From assembly GCA_038533575.1 (NCBI GenBank), contig JBCAYL010000001.1, positions 1,764,226-1,828,225 of the forward strand: a stretch of DNA of 64,000 bases, in the 5' to 3' direction. Origin of the DNA: Pseudomonadota bacterium (GTDB taxonomy: Bacteria > Pseudomonadota > Alphaproteobacteria > Rhodobacterales > Rhodobacteraceae). The notes under the pieces were generated by a model. The model saw nothing but the letters and a program-made list of their open reading frames with translations, did not search any database and had not been told where the DNA came from. Shown piece by piece: positions 14,381 through 22,885 of this stretch. Both the position numbers and the translations under genes were made by a program. The first letter of the stretch is position 1. Every line of letters begins with the position of its first letter.

Positions 14381-14692
14381 TTACCACGTATCGAGCACGT
14401 CCATCGCGTCTTCCTCGGGCACCTGCGCATCTGCGGCAGGCGGAGCCACCAGCGGTCGCACGCGCACGATCTCGGCCCGACGCGCCTCCCAGTAGCGGGG
14501 ATCATCGAGGATCGTCCGCGGCAGACGATCTTTCAGGAACACCTTCCTTTCGCTGAGCTGGACGAGCACCTGCACGTCCTCGGAGCGTCGCGGTGCCCGC
14601 CCGGCGAGAAAATCCTCGCGCAGCTCGCCCGCGCGCAACTCAAGCGATCGGATCAACGCTTTCAGTCGGGCGTATTCGTCGGCTGGGTGCAT
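14381..14692 (-). CDS. Hypothetical protein of a Rhodobacterales 'HPADE...DPRYW' family
   Basis: A 103-residue soluble protein. The start 'MHPADEYARLKALIRSLELRAGELREDFLAG' is a predicted coiled-coil helix and the middle 'KDRLPRTILDDPRYWEARRAEIVRVRPL' carries a DPRYW motif that I recall from short uncharacterised Rhodobacteraceae proteins starting with HPADEL. No catalytic motif, signal peptide or membrane segment is visible. It lies between the small secreted protein and a DUF427 gene on the same strand. Function unknown. Confidence 0.65.
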   Translation of the reverse strand: MHPADEYARLKALIRSLELRAGELREDFLAGRAPRRSEDVQVLVQLSERKVFLKDRLPRTILDDPRYWEARRAEIVRVRPLVAPPAADAQVPEEDAMDVLDTW

Positions 14693-14733
14693 GGGCGGAG
14701 CATGCCGGGCATTTGGTTAAAATGCGATTAACC

Positions 14734-15201
14734 TCACCAATGCCGCGTGCCCGGCGCTCCTTTCACGATGCCACGCAGATTCTCGGTGACCCAACCGCCG
14801 TAGAAATCGCCGGGCTGCGCTGTGACAGTGAGCCCGTCCACACTCGCGGCATCGAGCGCGCCGGGATAGATCGATACAAAGTCCTTGATCGCCGCGAATG
14901 CGCGTGTGGGCCGCGGATAGCTCCACGCCACGCGCGGCAGGATCGTCTCGCCCACCTGCAGGCTCCAGTAGCGCGCCTGCCCCTTCCACTCGCACAGGCT
15001 CTGGCCAGTCGCAGGCAGAAGTGGCACCCGGATATCCTCTGGCGGGAAGTAGTAGGTCGGGGCGTGATGGGTCTCGCAGACGCGCCAAGCATCCACGCTG
15101 TCGACGACGACCTCCCCCGAGGCCTCCGCGCGGATCCGGTAGGGCGCGGGCTCGAGGAGCGGTGGGCGCGGGTAGGATTGGACATCTTCTTCGATCAGCA
15201 T
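14734..15201 (-). CDS. DUF427 domain-containing protein
   Basis: A 155-residue protein of the DUF427 family: 'APYRIRAEASGEVVVDSVDAWRVCETHHAPTYYFPPEDIRVPLLPATGQSLCEWKGQARYWSL' contains the invariant 'P.YYFP..D' and 'S.CEWKG.A.Y' segments that define the family beta-barrel. No enzyme activity is established for the family. The ATG at 15199-15201 is used here; the frame reaches further upstream only through a TTG. It is divergent from the exported protein gene at 15239 with 37 bases between the two starts. Confidence 0.85.
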   Translation of the reverse strand: MLIEEDVQSYPRPPLLEPAPYRIRAEASGEVVVDSVDAWRVCETHHAPTYYFPPEDIRVPLLPATGQSLCEWKGQARYWSLQVGETILPRVAWSYPRPTRAFAAIKDFVSIYPGALDAASVDGLTVTAQPGDFYGGWVTENLRGIVKGAPGTRHW

Positions 15202-15238
15202 GGGTGGCAGGTAGACCAAGCGCCCTATTTGTCAGCCC

Positions 15239-15658
15239 ATGCGTCCTGTCCTTCTGCTCCTCGCCTCCGCCCTGCCCGCCGCCGCCTGGGATTTCACCGC
15301 AGGCGCGCCGTGCACGCTGACCCATGCCGAGCCCCCGCTCGAAGTGGTGCTGACCCACGATCCCGCCACGCCCCTCTTCACGATCACGCTGCGCCGTACG
15401 GAGCCTTGGCCCGTGGGCGGCATTTTCTCGATCACCTTCGAGGGCGGCATGACGATCTCCACCAACCGGCAGATCCTGAGCGAGGAGGGCCGCGCGCTCA
15501 CCGTGGCTGACCGGGGCTTTGGCAACGTAATCGACGGGATGGCCGGGGCACCCGGTGCGATCGCGCGGCTGGGCGATGTCGAGGAGCGCTTCTCGCTCGC
15601 GGGGGCAGCCGAGCCCGCGCGCGCGCTCGAGGCCTGCCAACCGGCCCCGGCCGTGTGA
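15239..15658 (+). CDS. Exported protein of unknown function (often mislabelled 'excinuclease subunit B')
   Basis: A 139-residue protein with a signal peptide 'MRPVLLLLASALPAAAWDF' and a mature beta-rich domain with two cysteines ('GAPCTLTHAEPPLEVVLTHDPATPLFTITLRRTEPWPVGGIFSITFEG...LTVADRGFGNVIDG'). I recall close relatives in Rhodobacteraceae databases under the false name excinuclease ABC subunit B because of proximity to uvrB; nothing in the sequence supports DNA repair. Periplasmic location is inferred. It precedes a flavin-type oxidase gene by 57 bases on the same strand. Confidence 0.75.
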   Translation: MRPVLLLLASALPAAAWDFTAGAPCTLTHAEPPLEVVLTHDPATPLFTITLRRTEPWPVGGIFSITFEGGMTISTNRQILSEEGRALTVADRGFGNVIDGMAGAPGAIARLGDVEERFSLAGAAEPARALEACQPAPAV

Positions 15659-15715
15659 AGCCTGAGGAGCCGCGCCACCGCTTGACACCCACGCGCAAAA
15701 GGGCACCCTCCCGCC

Positions 15716-16189
15716 ATGGGTGAGAAGACAGATCCGTTCCGCCCGCTTGATGACGAAGCCCGGGAGATGATGGCGGCCCTCCTGCAGGCCGAGCACGCCG
15801 CGCTCGCGGTTATCGACCCCGAGACCGGCACGCCGCAGGTGACGCGGATCGGCTTCACATGGCTCGAGGGCGCGGCGCTTACGATCATCTCCACGCTCTC
15901 GACGCACACCGCGGCCCTCGCTGCCAACCCGGCCTGCGGGCTCATGGTGGGCACACCGGGCCAGAAGGGCGACCCGCTCACGCATCCGAGGCTCTCGCTC
16001 GATGCCCGCGCGGTCCTACGCGACAAGGCCGCCTGGCGGGAGCGCTACATCGCTGCGCGGCCCAAGACGAAGCTCTATTACGACTTCACCGATTTCGGGC
16101 TCTACGAGTTCGAGGTGACGGGCGGGCTTCTCAATGGCGGCTTCGGCAAGGCCTACAAGATCGCGCCGACCGACCTCCCCAAAGAATAA
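15716..16189 (+). CDS. Pyridoxamine 5'-phosphate oxidase-like FMN/heme-binding protein
   Basis: A 157-residue split-barrel flavin reductase-like protein. 'MMAALLQAEHAALAVIDPETGTPQVTRIGFTWLEGAALTIISTLSTHTAALAANPACGLMVGTPGQKGDPLTHPRLSLDARAVL' shows the typical barrel, including the 'S..S.HT..L..NP...L' phosphate-binding stretch that resembles HugZ-type heme-utilisation proteins. It lacks the C-terminal PNPOx dimerisation region, so vitamin B6 synthesis is unlikely. No heme-uptake genes adjoin it. A strong stem-loop follows directly. Confidence 0.8.
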   Translation: MGEKTDPFRPLDDEAREMMAALLQAEHAALAVIDPETGTPQVTRIGFTWLEGAALTIISTLSTHTAALAANPACGLMVGTPGQKGDPLTHPRLSLDARAVLRDKAAWRERYIAARPKTKLYYDFTDFGLYEFEVTGGLLNGGFGKAYKIAPTDLPKE

Positions 16190-16190
16190 A

Positions 16191-16219
16191 GCGCCGCCGG
16201 GAAAAGCTCCCGGCGGCGC
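16191..16219. terminator. Bidirectional stem-loop terminator
   Basis: A perfect 12-bp stem (GCGCCGCCGGGA / TCCCGGCGGCGC) with a 5-base loop starts two bases after the stop of the flavin-type gene and lies just beyond the end of the convergent beta-helix gene. No T-run follows, but the stem is very stable. Confidence 0.75.
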
Positions 16220-16240
16220 CTCACCTGCCAGCGGAGACCG

Positions 16241-18532
16241 TTAGTCCGGTCGATCCATCCGCGCGGTGATCAGGATGCGGCCTTCGGCGGCCTCGGGCCA
16301 GGTGATCCGGGCTTGGCTGCCATTGGGCCCCTGCTGGAGCGAGACGAAGGGGAAGTCCGTCACGCGGATACCCGCGGCATTGTTGATCGAGCCCACCGGC
16401 ACGATCCCCTCCACGTGACGCACGCGCCCGCCAAAGGGCAGGTTGGGCGCGCATTCCACGTTCCAGAACACTTCGGGCGTGTTCTGATCGAAAGTCTTCT
16501 TCAGCGGGTTCATCGTGATCGTGTTGATCCCGTCGAAGCTGTTGGCCTCGAAGGTGATGTTGCGCATGATCCCGTAATCGAGATCGGCAAAGGAGGTATC
16601 GACGCCGTCGATCCTGTCGATGGCCCCGTTGAGCGCCTTGAAGACATTGCCGATGACCGACAGCCCCTTGATGTAGAAGCCCTCGCCGTAGGGCTTCATG
16701 ACGATGAAGTTGAACCATGGCGCCACGTCGTTGGCGGTGAAGATGTTGCCGGTGATGGTGAGACCGCCGAAGGGGAGCTGGTTGGCGAAATCAGGGTCCG
16801 CCTCGTACTCGTTCGTCCATTCCACGAAACTGTTGTCGAGGTAGTTGCCGGTGATGAAGGCCTTCACGTTGGTATGGGCAAAGATCACGCCCGCGCTGCG
16901 CACGCCGTCGGTGACCGCGTCATCCTGGAACCAGTGGTTGCCGGTGAAGGCCGAGCCCCCACCCCCGATGATGGCGAAGTGCTTGAAGCGCACCACGCGG
17001 TTGTCGCGGACCTTGACATCGTTGGCATTGGCATTGAAGCCCACGGTCGTCCGCGCGCTCGTCGGCAGCGGCGCATCCTCGGAAAACCAGTTGCAGCGGT
17101 CGATCATCATGCCCTGGCAGCCGCGCCCGGGGCTCGTGATCCCGCGCTGCTTGGGCCGGGTGATGAAGCAGTCCTTCACGTGGAAGATCGAGCCGTCGCG
17201 GGCCAGCATGATCGCGCTCGCAAAGCCGCCGCACTGGAAATCGATGGAATCGAGCGTGAACTGGGAAAGCCGGTCGAAGCCACTGAAATCGAAGGCGTAC
17301 TTGAAGCGCGTGAAGGTGAAGTTCTGTGTCCCCGCGCCGCCATAGAGCGCCTGGGTGAGCGTGAGCGTCTGCGCGGCGACGTTGCGCGCGGTGACGTAGA
17401 TCTCGCGGCCCACGCCCACCCCCTCGACGAGGGAGCCCACAGCGATGTTGGCCACGTTGGCCACGTTGGTGAGCGTCATCGGGTTCGCGGTGCTGTAGCT
17501 CGCCTGCGCCACCACCACGTCGGGCTCCCAGGCAGGCGAGGGATCGAGCTGGATCTGCCCGTTGCGGACCAGCCGTCGGGATTCGAAGCTCGTGCGGTTG
17601 GCCACGGCGGCCTGCATGTCCAGCGGCTCGGTGAGCCGGATGCGGCGCCCATTCATATCGAGGCTCTCGTGATCGGAGAAATCCATGAGCACCTGGAAGG
17701 CTTTCTTGAACGCCAGCACCTCGTCGCCGAAGGCATCCTGGTAATTGGCGAGGTCATAGTTCTTCAGGAGGAGGAACTTGGCCTCATCGGGCATCGTCAC
17801 CGTCCCCTCGAAGCGCACGCGGTTTTCGAAGGTCATGTCCCCGCCGAGGCGATAGATGCCCGCGGGCACGAAGACCTCGCGGCCCTGCGCCGCGGCATCG
17901 GCGGCCTCGAAGGCCGCGACGTTGTCGGTCGTGGCGTCACCCACCGCGCCGAAATCGACGACGTTCACGGCGCCGAGGTTCTCCGCCGCGAAGACGCCCG
18001 TGACATCCTCCACCTCGATGTCATCCACGCGGAGCACCCCGCCATTGGCGCCGGTGAAATCGAGGCCCACATGGGCGTAGAGCGCCTCGCGCCCCCAAGG
18101 CATGTCCACGCCGCCCCTTGCGCCCGTGCCCACGATGGCACTCACCTCCACGACCTCGCCATAGGCGCTGAGCGTGGTGGCGGGCCCCGTCTCTACGACG
18201 CCCGCGAGGTTCGCGCCCCCCGCCGCGCCAGCGAAGGCGGCGATCCGCACCGAGGGGAAGGAGCCCGAGATGCATTTCACTCGCGCGCGGATCTGCAGGT
18301 AGCAGCCCGGCAGGATCGGCGTCTCGCCGGTATAGCGGATCTTGGTGGTGCCGGCGTTCTTCAGGATCTCCAGCGCGCCGCCGAAATCCTGGTCGGCCGG
18401 CACGAAGGCCGCGTTCGCGGCGTTGTCATAGGTGTCGGAGCCCGGTGTGCCGTCCCCGCTCGACCACACGTCGAGCCCGTCTGCAAATGCCGGCGGCTGG
18501 AAGATGATACCCTCGGTGATCGCCTTGTTCAT
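16241..18532 (-). CDS. Pectate-lyase-3/GH28-related right-handed beta-helix protein
   Basis: A 763-residue protein. After about 190 residues of beta-sandwich-like sequence comes the Pectate_lyase_3 entry 'GAVNVVDFGAVGDATTDNVAAFEAADAAAQGREVFVPAGIYRLGGDMTF', then repeated parallel beta-helix coils ('ITGNYLDNSFVEW', 'LTITGNIFTAND', 'LSVIGNVFKALNG'). No signal peptide is visible ('MNKAITEGIIFQPPAFADG'), unlike secreted pectinases, and the fold is also used by phage tailspikes and surface polysaccharide enzymes. Rhodobacteraceae carry such proteins, sometimes near EPS or gene-transfer-agent-like genes; none adjoin here. A polysaccharide-binding or -cleaving role is inferred. AAGGGG before the ATG is a good ribosome site. 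Confidence 0.82.
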   Translation of the reverse strand: MNKAITEGIIFQPPAFADGLDVWSSGDGTPGSDTYDNAANAAFVPADQDFGGALEILKNAGTTKIRYTGETPILPGCYLQIRARVKCISGSFPSVRIAAFAGAAGGANLAGVVETGPATTLSAYGEVVEVSAIVGTGARGGVDMPWGREALYAHVGLDFTGANGGVLRVDDIEVEDVTGVFAAENLGAVNVVDFGAVGDATTDNVAAFEAADAAAQGREVFVPAGIYRLGGDMTFENRVRFEGTVTMPDEAKFLLLKNYDLANYQDAFGDEVLAFKKAFQVLMDFSDHESLDMNGRRIRLTEPLDMQAAVANRTSFESRRLVRNGQIQLDPSPAWEPDVVVAQASYSTANPMTLTNVANVANIAVGSLVEGVGVGREIYVTARNVAAQTLTLTQALYGGAGTQNFTFTRFKYAFDFSGFDRLSQFTLDSIDFQCGGFASAIMLARDGSIFHVKDCFITRPKQRGITSPGRGCQGMMIDRCNWFSEDAPLPTSARTTVGFNANANDVKVRDNRVVRFKHFAIIGGGGSAFTGNHWFQDDAVTDGVRSAGVIFAHTNVKAFITGNYLDNSFVEWTNEYEADPDFANQLPFGGLTITGNIFTANDVAPWFNFIVMKPYGEGFYIKGLSVIGNVFKALNGAIDRIDGVDTSFADLDYGIMRNITFEANSFDGINTITMNPLKKTFDQNTPEVFWNVECAPNLPFGGRVRHVEGIVPVGSINNAAGIRVTDFPFVSLQQGPNGSQARITWPEAAEGRILITARMDRPD

Positions 18533-18774
18533 GGATGCCCCTTTCGCGCCGGGGCCGCGCGGGGCGGCTCGGGCTCTCGATTGTCGCGTGTCAGAATGTG
18601 CCGGGCGCCAGCGCGGTGCCGCAGCGGGAAAAGGGGTAGGACGACGGGGTTAACGCGCGCTTGGCGCACCGTGACGGTGGGGTCTTGCCCAAAGCCCGTT
18701 CGCCCCGTGACCCGCGCCCGCGCGGAGGTTAGACTTGGCCCCGAACTCTCCCCAAGCCAGGAAAGGCCCACGTC

Positions 18775-19551
18775 ATGCCCAACACAGCCCTCATCACCGG
18801 AGCCTCCGTGGGGATCGGCGCGGAATTCGCGCGCCTGCACGCGCGCAAAGGGGGCGACCTCGTCATCGTGGCCCGCCGCACCGAGGCGCTCGAGGCACTG
18901 AAATCAGAGCTCGAGGAGGCCCACGGCGTGAGCGTCCACGTACTCACGGCCGACCTCGCCACGCAAAAGGGCACCGAGAAGCTCATGGCCGATGTCGACA
19001 AGCTCGGCGTGGAGATCGACATCCTCATCAACAATGCGGGCCTCGGCGGCTCTGGCCTCCACGTGGAGCGCGAGGCCAGCGCCGAGCGCGCCATGATCGA
19101 GCTCAACGTGCAGAGCCTCGTGGCCCTGACCCACCATTTCGGGGGTCAGATGGCCGCGCGCGGCCGCGGCAAAATCCTCAACGTGGGCTCCACCGCAGGC
19201 TTCATGCCCGGCCCCCGCCAGGCGGTCTACTTCGCCACAAAGGCCTTCGTGAACAGCTTCTCCCAGGCCGTGGACCAGGAGCTCCGCCCCAAGGGCGTAA
19301 CCTGCACCGTACTCGCGCCGGGCTACGTGGAAACGGAATTCGCGAAGGTGGCCGACCTCGAGGGCACGAACCTCGTCAAGCAGAAGGGCGACACGCCCCA
19401 GAACGTGGCCCGCATCGGCTACAACGCCATGCGCGCGGGAGAACTCGTCTCCATCAACGAGAAGGTGCTGGGCTTCATGCTAGGCTGGATCATCCCGCTC
19501 CTGCCCCGCCGCTCGGTGCTGAAGATGGTCGATCGCATGCAGGCCAAGTGA
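18775..19551 (+). CDS. SDR family NAD(P)-dependent oxidoreductase
   Basis: A 258-residue classical short-chain dehydrogenase: cofactor motif 'LITGASVGIGAEFARLHARKG', 'VIVARRTEAL' (Arg after beta-2 favours NADPH), 'INNAGLGGSG', catalytic Ser in 'NVGSTAGFMPG' and 'YFATK'. The C-terminus 'FMLGWIIPLLPRRSVLKMVDRMQAK' has a hydrophobic stretch as in DltE/YqjQ-type SDRs that associate with membranes. The substrate is unknown. It overlaps the following DNA-alkylation-repair gene by four bases (GTGA), so the two are coupled. Confidence 0.88.
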   Translation: MPNTALITGASVGIGAEFARLHARKGGDLVIVARRTEALEALKSELEEAHGVSVHVLTADLATQKGTEKLMADVDKLGVEIDILINNAGLGGSGLHVEREASAERAMIELNVQSLVALTHHFGGQMAARGRGKILNVGSTAGFMPGPRQAVYFATKAFVNSFSQAVDQELRPKGVTCTVLAPGYVETEFAKVADLEGTNLVKQKGDTPQNVARIGYNAMRAGELVSINEKVLGFMLGWIIPLLPRRSVLKMVDRMQAK

Positions 19552-20222
19552 CGACGCCCGAGGACGTGATGCGCTGGCTGCGCGCGGAGGCCTCCGAGGA
19601 CCACCGCGCGAGCCTCGCGCGCTACAATATCCCCACCGAACATGCGCTTGGCATTCCCATGGGTGCGCTCAAGAAACAGGCCAAGCTCTGGGGCCGCGAT
19701 CACCGCCTCGCCCGCGCGCTCTGGTCGGAAAGGACCTACGAGGCGCGCATCATCGCGGCCCACGTCGCGGACCCCAAAGAGACCGACGCCGCGCTCATGG
19801 ACGCGTGGACTGCGGATTTCGACAATTGGGCGATCTGCGACACCTGCTGCTTCACGCTCTTCGCCAAGGCCCCGCCGCGCTGGGAGCGGGTCCCGGCCTA
19901 CGCCGCGCAGGAGGAGGAATTCGTCAAGCGCACCGCTTTCGCGCTCATCTGGTCCCTGACCAGGCACGATAAGGGCGCGCCAGACGCGGCCTTCACCGGC
20001 ACCTTTCCCCTCATCGAGGCCGCCGCGGCAGACCCCCGCCCGCTCGTGTCGAAAGCTGTGGACATGGCCCTCCGTGCCATCGGCAAGAAGAACGCCGCGT
20101 TGCACAAAGCCGCCGTCGCCCTCTCCCAAAAGCTCTCGGAAGGAACGGACAAGCAGGTGCAAAAGGTCGGCCGCAAGTGCCTCAGGGAACTCACAAGCGA
20201 GAAGGTGCGCGCCCGCCTATAG
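19548..20222 (+). CDS. AlkD-like DNA alkylation repair protein
   Basis: A 224-residue all-helical protein of the DNA_alkylation family (HEAT-like repeats, AlkD type), which removes alkylated bases by glycosylase action. 'YNIPTEHALGIPMGALKKQAKLWGRDHRLARALWSERTYEARIIAAHVADP', 'DAWTADFDNWAICDTCCFTLF' (the conserved W-D/CD region that holds the catalytic Asp of AlkD) and 'FVKRTAFALIWSLTRHDKGAPDAAF' are typical. I chose the GTG at 19548 because it overlaps the preceding stop and gives the standard N-terminus; the frame continues upstream only as antisense-like sequence inside the SDR gene. Confidence 0.85.
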   Translation: MTTPEDVMRWLRAEASEDHRASLARYNIPTEHALGIPMGALKKQAKLWGRDHRLARALWSERTYEARIIAAHVADPKETDAALMDAWTADFDNWAICDTCCFTLFAKAPPRWERVPAYAAQEEEFVKRTAFALIWSLTRHDKGAPDAAFTGTFPLIEAAAADPRPLVSKAVDMALRAIGKKNAALHKAAVALSQKLSEGTDKQVQKVGRKCLRELTSEKVRARL

Positions 20223-20242
20223 CGTGAGTATCCGTCCGCGGC

Positions 20243-20644
20243 CTATGCCCCGATGCCGGGCTCAGGCAGGAACTGCACCGCCCCGATCTGCCAGCCTTCC
20301 GCCGTCTCGATCATGAGATAATCGAGGTAGTGGAACTGACCCTGGTCATCCTCGATTTGCACCATCTGCCAGAGGTTTCCGCCGATCTCGCGTAGCTCCA
20401 GATACCGCACATCGGTGTTCTTCCAGACCATTGGGTACCCATTGCGCACCATGAGGCCGAAGCGCTCGCTATCTCCGAACATCCGCTTGATATTGGGCGC
20501 GGCATAGCTGAACGCCTGCGCGAAATCGTCGGCGCGGAAGGCCTCCATCTGCCCGTCGATCGTGGCGCGGATGCCGTCGTTTTGCGCCGCCACCGGCCCG
20601 GCCAGACCCACCACCAGCAAGATTATTCCAAAGATGCGTGCCAT
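20243..20644 (-). CDS. DUF4864 domain-containing exported protein
   Basis: A 133-residue protein with a signal peptide 'MARIFGIILLVVGLAGPVAA' and a DUF4864 domain: 'IRATIDGQMEAFRADDFAQAFSYAAPNIKRMFGDSERFGLMVRNGYPMVWKNTDVRYLEL...LDYLMIETAEGWQIGAVQFL'. The domain has an NTF2-like cone fold and no established activity. It is exported, probably periplasmic, and is widespread in Rhodobacteraceae. The gene stands alone between the AlkD-like gene (convergent) and lysK (same strand, 57 bases upstream). Confidence 0.85.
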   Translation of the reverse strand: MARIFGIILLVVGLAGPVAAQNDGIRATIDGQMEAFRADDFAQAFSYAAPNIKRMFGDSERFGLMVRNGYPMVWKNTDVRYLELREIGGNLWQMVQIEDDQGQFHYLDYLMIETAEGWQIGAVQFLPEPGIGA

Positions 20645-20701
20645 CGTGAAACTCCTCTCAAGGCCAAAGAGCCTAATCCGGGGAAGTCACGGGTCAACGC
20701 A

Positions 20702-22354
20702 TCAGGAAGTTTCAGCCAGTGCCCCCGTCGCGCCCTTGTCGATGAGCGCCACGGTGTTCTCGAGCCCGTAGAGCTTCGCGAACGACCCGATGCGCGGGCC
20801 TTGGCTGGTGCCCAGCAGCACCTCGTAGAGCACCTTGAACCAGTCGCGCAGGTTGCCGTAGCCCTGCACGGTGCCCACGGCGATGGCCACCGACTGCAGG
20901 AACTCGCCATCGGTGAAATCAGCCTCCGGCATGGGCTCGTCCTGGCCCTTGATTTCCTGCTTCTTCGCGATGAGGTCCAGCGCCAGCGCGCTGTCCTGAT
21001 AGGCTGCCGACAGCTGTCGGAGCGCCTCCGCCTCGGCCTCCATCGGCGCGCGGCAAACCTGCGTGGGCTTCACGAAATCATGGAAATAACGCACCGCGAA
21101 GCCCGCCGCCTGATCGAGGTCGGGGTTCGCCTCGGGCGAAGCGTCCGGCGCGTATTGGCGGATGAAGCCCCACATCGTCTCGGCGTCCTCGGCGTTGGAG
21201 ACGCTCGCCACATTCAAAAGCATCCCAAACGGCACCACCATCGTGGAGGCCGGCACGTTGTGCCCATGGATGTGAAAGACCGGATTGTTCATCCGCGCCG
21301 CCGCGTCCTGATCGGCATAGGCGCGCAACTGCTGGTGATACTCGTCCACCGCGCGCGGAATGACGTCGAAATAAAGCCGCTTCGCCGTTTTGGGCTTCTG
21401 GTACATGAAGTAGCTGAGCGACGTGTCGGCGGCGTAGGTGAGCCACTCGTCGATCGAGATGCCGTTCCCTGATGACTTCGAGATCTTCTGCCCCTTATCG
21501 TCGAGGAAAAGCTCGTAGGTGAAATGCTCGGGCTTCTTGCCGCCGAGGATCTCGCAGATGCGGTCGTAGATCGGCGTGTTGGTGCTGTGATCCTTGCCGT
21601 ACATCTCGAAATCCACGCCGAGCGCGGCCCACCGAGCACCGAAATCCGGCTTCCACTGGAATTTCACGTTGCCGCCCGTCACCGGCACCGTCCATTCGCG
21701 GCCCTCTTCGTCGTCGAAGGTGACGGTGCCCTCCTTCGCGTCCACGTGCTTCATCGGCACATAGAGCACGCGGCCCGTCTCCGGGTGCATGGGCAGGAAG
21801 ATGGAATAAGTCTGCTGGCGCTCCTCGCGGAGGCTCTTGAGCATCACCTTCATGATAGCGTCGTAGCGCTCACAGGCGCGCAGGAGCACCTCGTCGAACT
21901 GGCCCGACCCGTAAAACTCCGTGGCCGAATAGAACTCGTACTCGAACCAAAAGGTATCGAGGAAGCGGCGCAGCATGGCGTTGTTGTGGTGGCCGAAGCT
22001 CTCATGGGTGCCGAACGGGTCCGGCACCTTGGTGAGCGGCATCTGCAGCGCGGGCTCGAGCGCCTCGGGATTGGGCACGTTGCCCGGCACCTTCCGCATC
22101 CCGTCGAGATCATCGGAGAAGCAGATGAGCTTCGTCGGAATGTCCGAGATCACCTCGAAGGCGCGGCGGATCATCGTCGTCCGCGCCACTTCTCCGAAGG
22201 TGCCGATATGGGGCAGGCCCGAGGGGCCGTAGCCCGTCTCGAAGAGCACGTAGCCCTTCTCGGGCGGCGCCGCCTCGTAGCGCTTCAGGATCCGCCGCGC
22301 CTCCTCGAAAGGCCACGCCTTCGATGTCATCGCTGCGTCTCTCAAACCGGCCAT
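20702..22354 (-). CDS. lysK: Lysine--tRNA ligase, class I
   Basis: A 550-residue class I lysyl-tRNA synthetase, the archaeal-type enzyme used by many alphaproteobacteria instead of LysS. The HIGH-like motif is '[22 protein letters not shown]' and the KMSKS-like motif '[18 protein letters not shown]'. Length and the C-terminal helical domain ('[34 protein letters not shown]') are normal. The ATG at 22352-22354 has AGAGAGG about nine bases upstream. It is divergent from the TerB-like gene. Confidence 0.96.
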   Translation of the reverse strand: MAGLRDAAMTSKAWPFEEARRILKRYEAAPPEKGYVLFETGYGPSGLPHIGTFGEVARTTMIRRAFEVISDIPTKLICFSDDLDGMRKVPGNVPNPEALEPALQMPLTKVPDPFGTHESFGHHNNAMLRRFLDTFWFEYEFYSATEFYGSGQFDEVLLRACERYDAIMKVMLKSLREERQQTYSIFLPMHPETGRVLYVPMKHVDAKEGTVTFDDEEGREWTVPVTGGNVKFQWKPDFGARWAALGVDFEMYGKDHSTNTPIYDRICEILGGKKPEHFTYELFLDDKGQKISKSSGNGISIDEWLTYAADTSLSYFMYQKPKTAKRLYFDVIPRAVDEYHQQLRAYADQDAAARMNNPVFHIHGHNVPASTMVVPFGMLLNVASVSNAEDAETMWGFIRQYAPDASPEANPDLDQAAGFAVRYFHDFVKPTQVCRAPMEAEAEALRQLSAAYQDSALALDLIAKKQEIKGQDEPMPEADFTDGEFLQSVAIAVGTVQGYGNLRDWFKVLYEVLLGTSQGPRIGSFAKLYGLENTVALIDKGATGALAETS

Positions 22355-22443
22355 CGCCCAAACCTCTCTCAGGCAGCCTTTTGCTGCGCGCGCGTATGGG
22401 CCATAAATCGCCTAGAAGCTCAAGACCCAGAAAAGGCAGGTCC

Positions 22444-22881
22444 ATGTCCGACACCCCCACTCCGCTCACGCCGCAGGACTGCCTCGTGGCCACGATGATC
22501 GCCACGTCGGCCTCCGACGAGGAGGTGCGCACCTCCGAGCTCGTCACGATCCAGATGATCGTGAACCACCTGCCGATCTTCGGGAATTACGACACCGACC
22601 GGATCAACCAGATCGCGCAGCTCGTCTTCGACTTCCTGCAGGAGGAGGACGGGCTCGATGCGTTCTTCGGCCTCGTGAAGGACAACCTGCCGGAGCGGTT
22701 CTACGACACCGCCTATGCGCTCTCCTGCGACGTGGCCGCCGCCGACGGGATGCTGGGCCAGTCCGAGCTCGCCTTCCTGCAGGAGGTGCGCGACCAGTTC
22801 GAGCTCGACCGCCTCGATGCCGCGGCTATCGAGCGGGGCGCCCGGGCGCGCTTTCGCACGCTGAAAACCGCCACCGCCTGA
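22444..22881 (+). CDS. TerB-like tellurite-resistance domain protein
   Basis: A 145-residue helical protein with a TerB/DjlA-N-like domain: 'LTPQDCLVATMIATSASDEEVRTSELVTIQMIVNHLPIF...LSCDVAAADGMLGQSELAFLQEVRDQFELD'. The two acidic helix-loop segments ('SASDEEVRTSEL' and 'AAADGMLGQSEL') are the metal-binding-like features of TerB. No other ter genes are near, so tellurite resistance is not implied. It ends four bases from the convergent dacB stop. ATG at 22444 has AAAAGGCAGG upstream. Confidence 0.85.
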   Translation: MSDTPTPLTPQDCLVATMIATSASDEEVRTSELVTIQMIVNHLPIFGNYDTDRINQIAQLVFDFLQEEDGLDAFFGLVKDNLPERFYDTAYALSCDVAAADGMLGQSELAFLQEVRDQFELDRLDAAAIERGARARFRTLKTATA

Positions 22882-22885
22882 GGCG

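Noticed and set aside
16313-18901. 862-codon plus-strand frame across the beta-helix gene
   Set aside because: Composition (His, Arg, Glu, Val rich, no motif) is that of the antisense of a GC-rich gene; the minus strand has a recognisable protein family.
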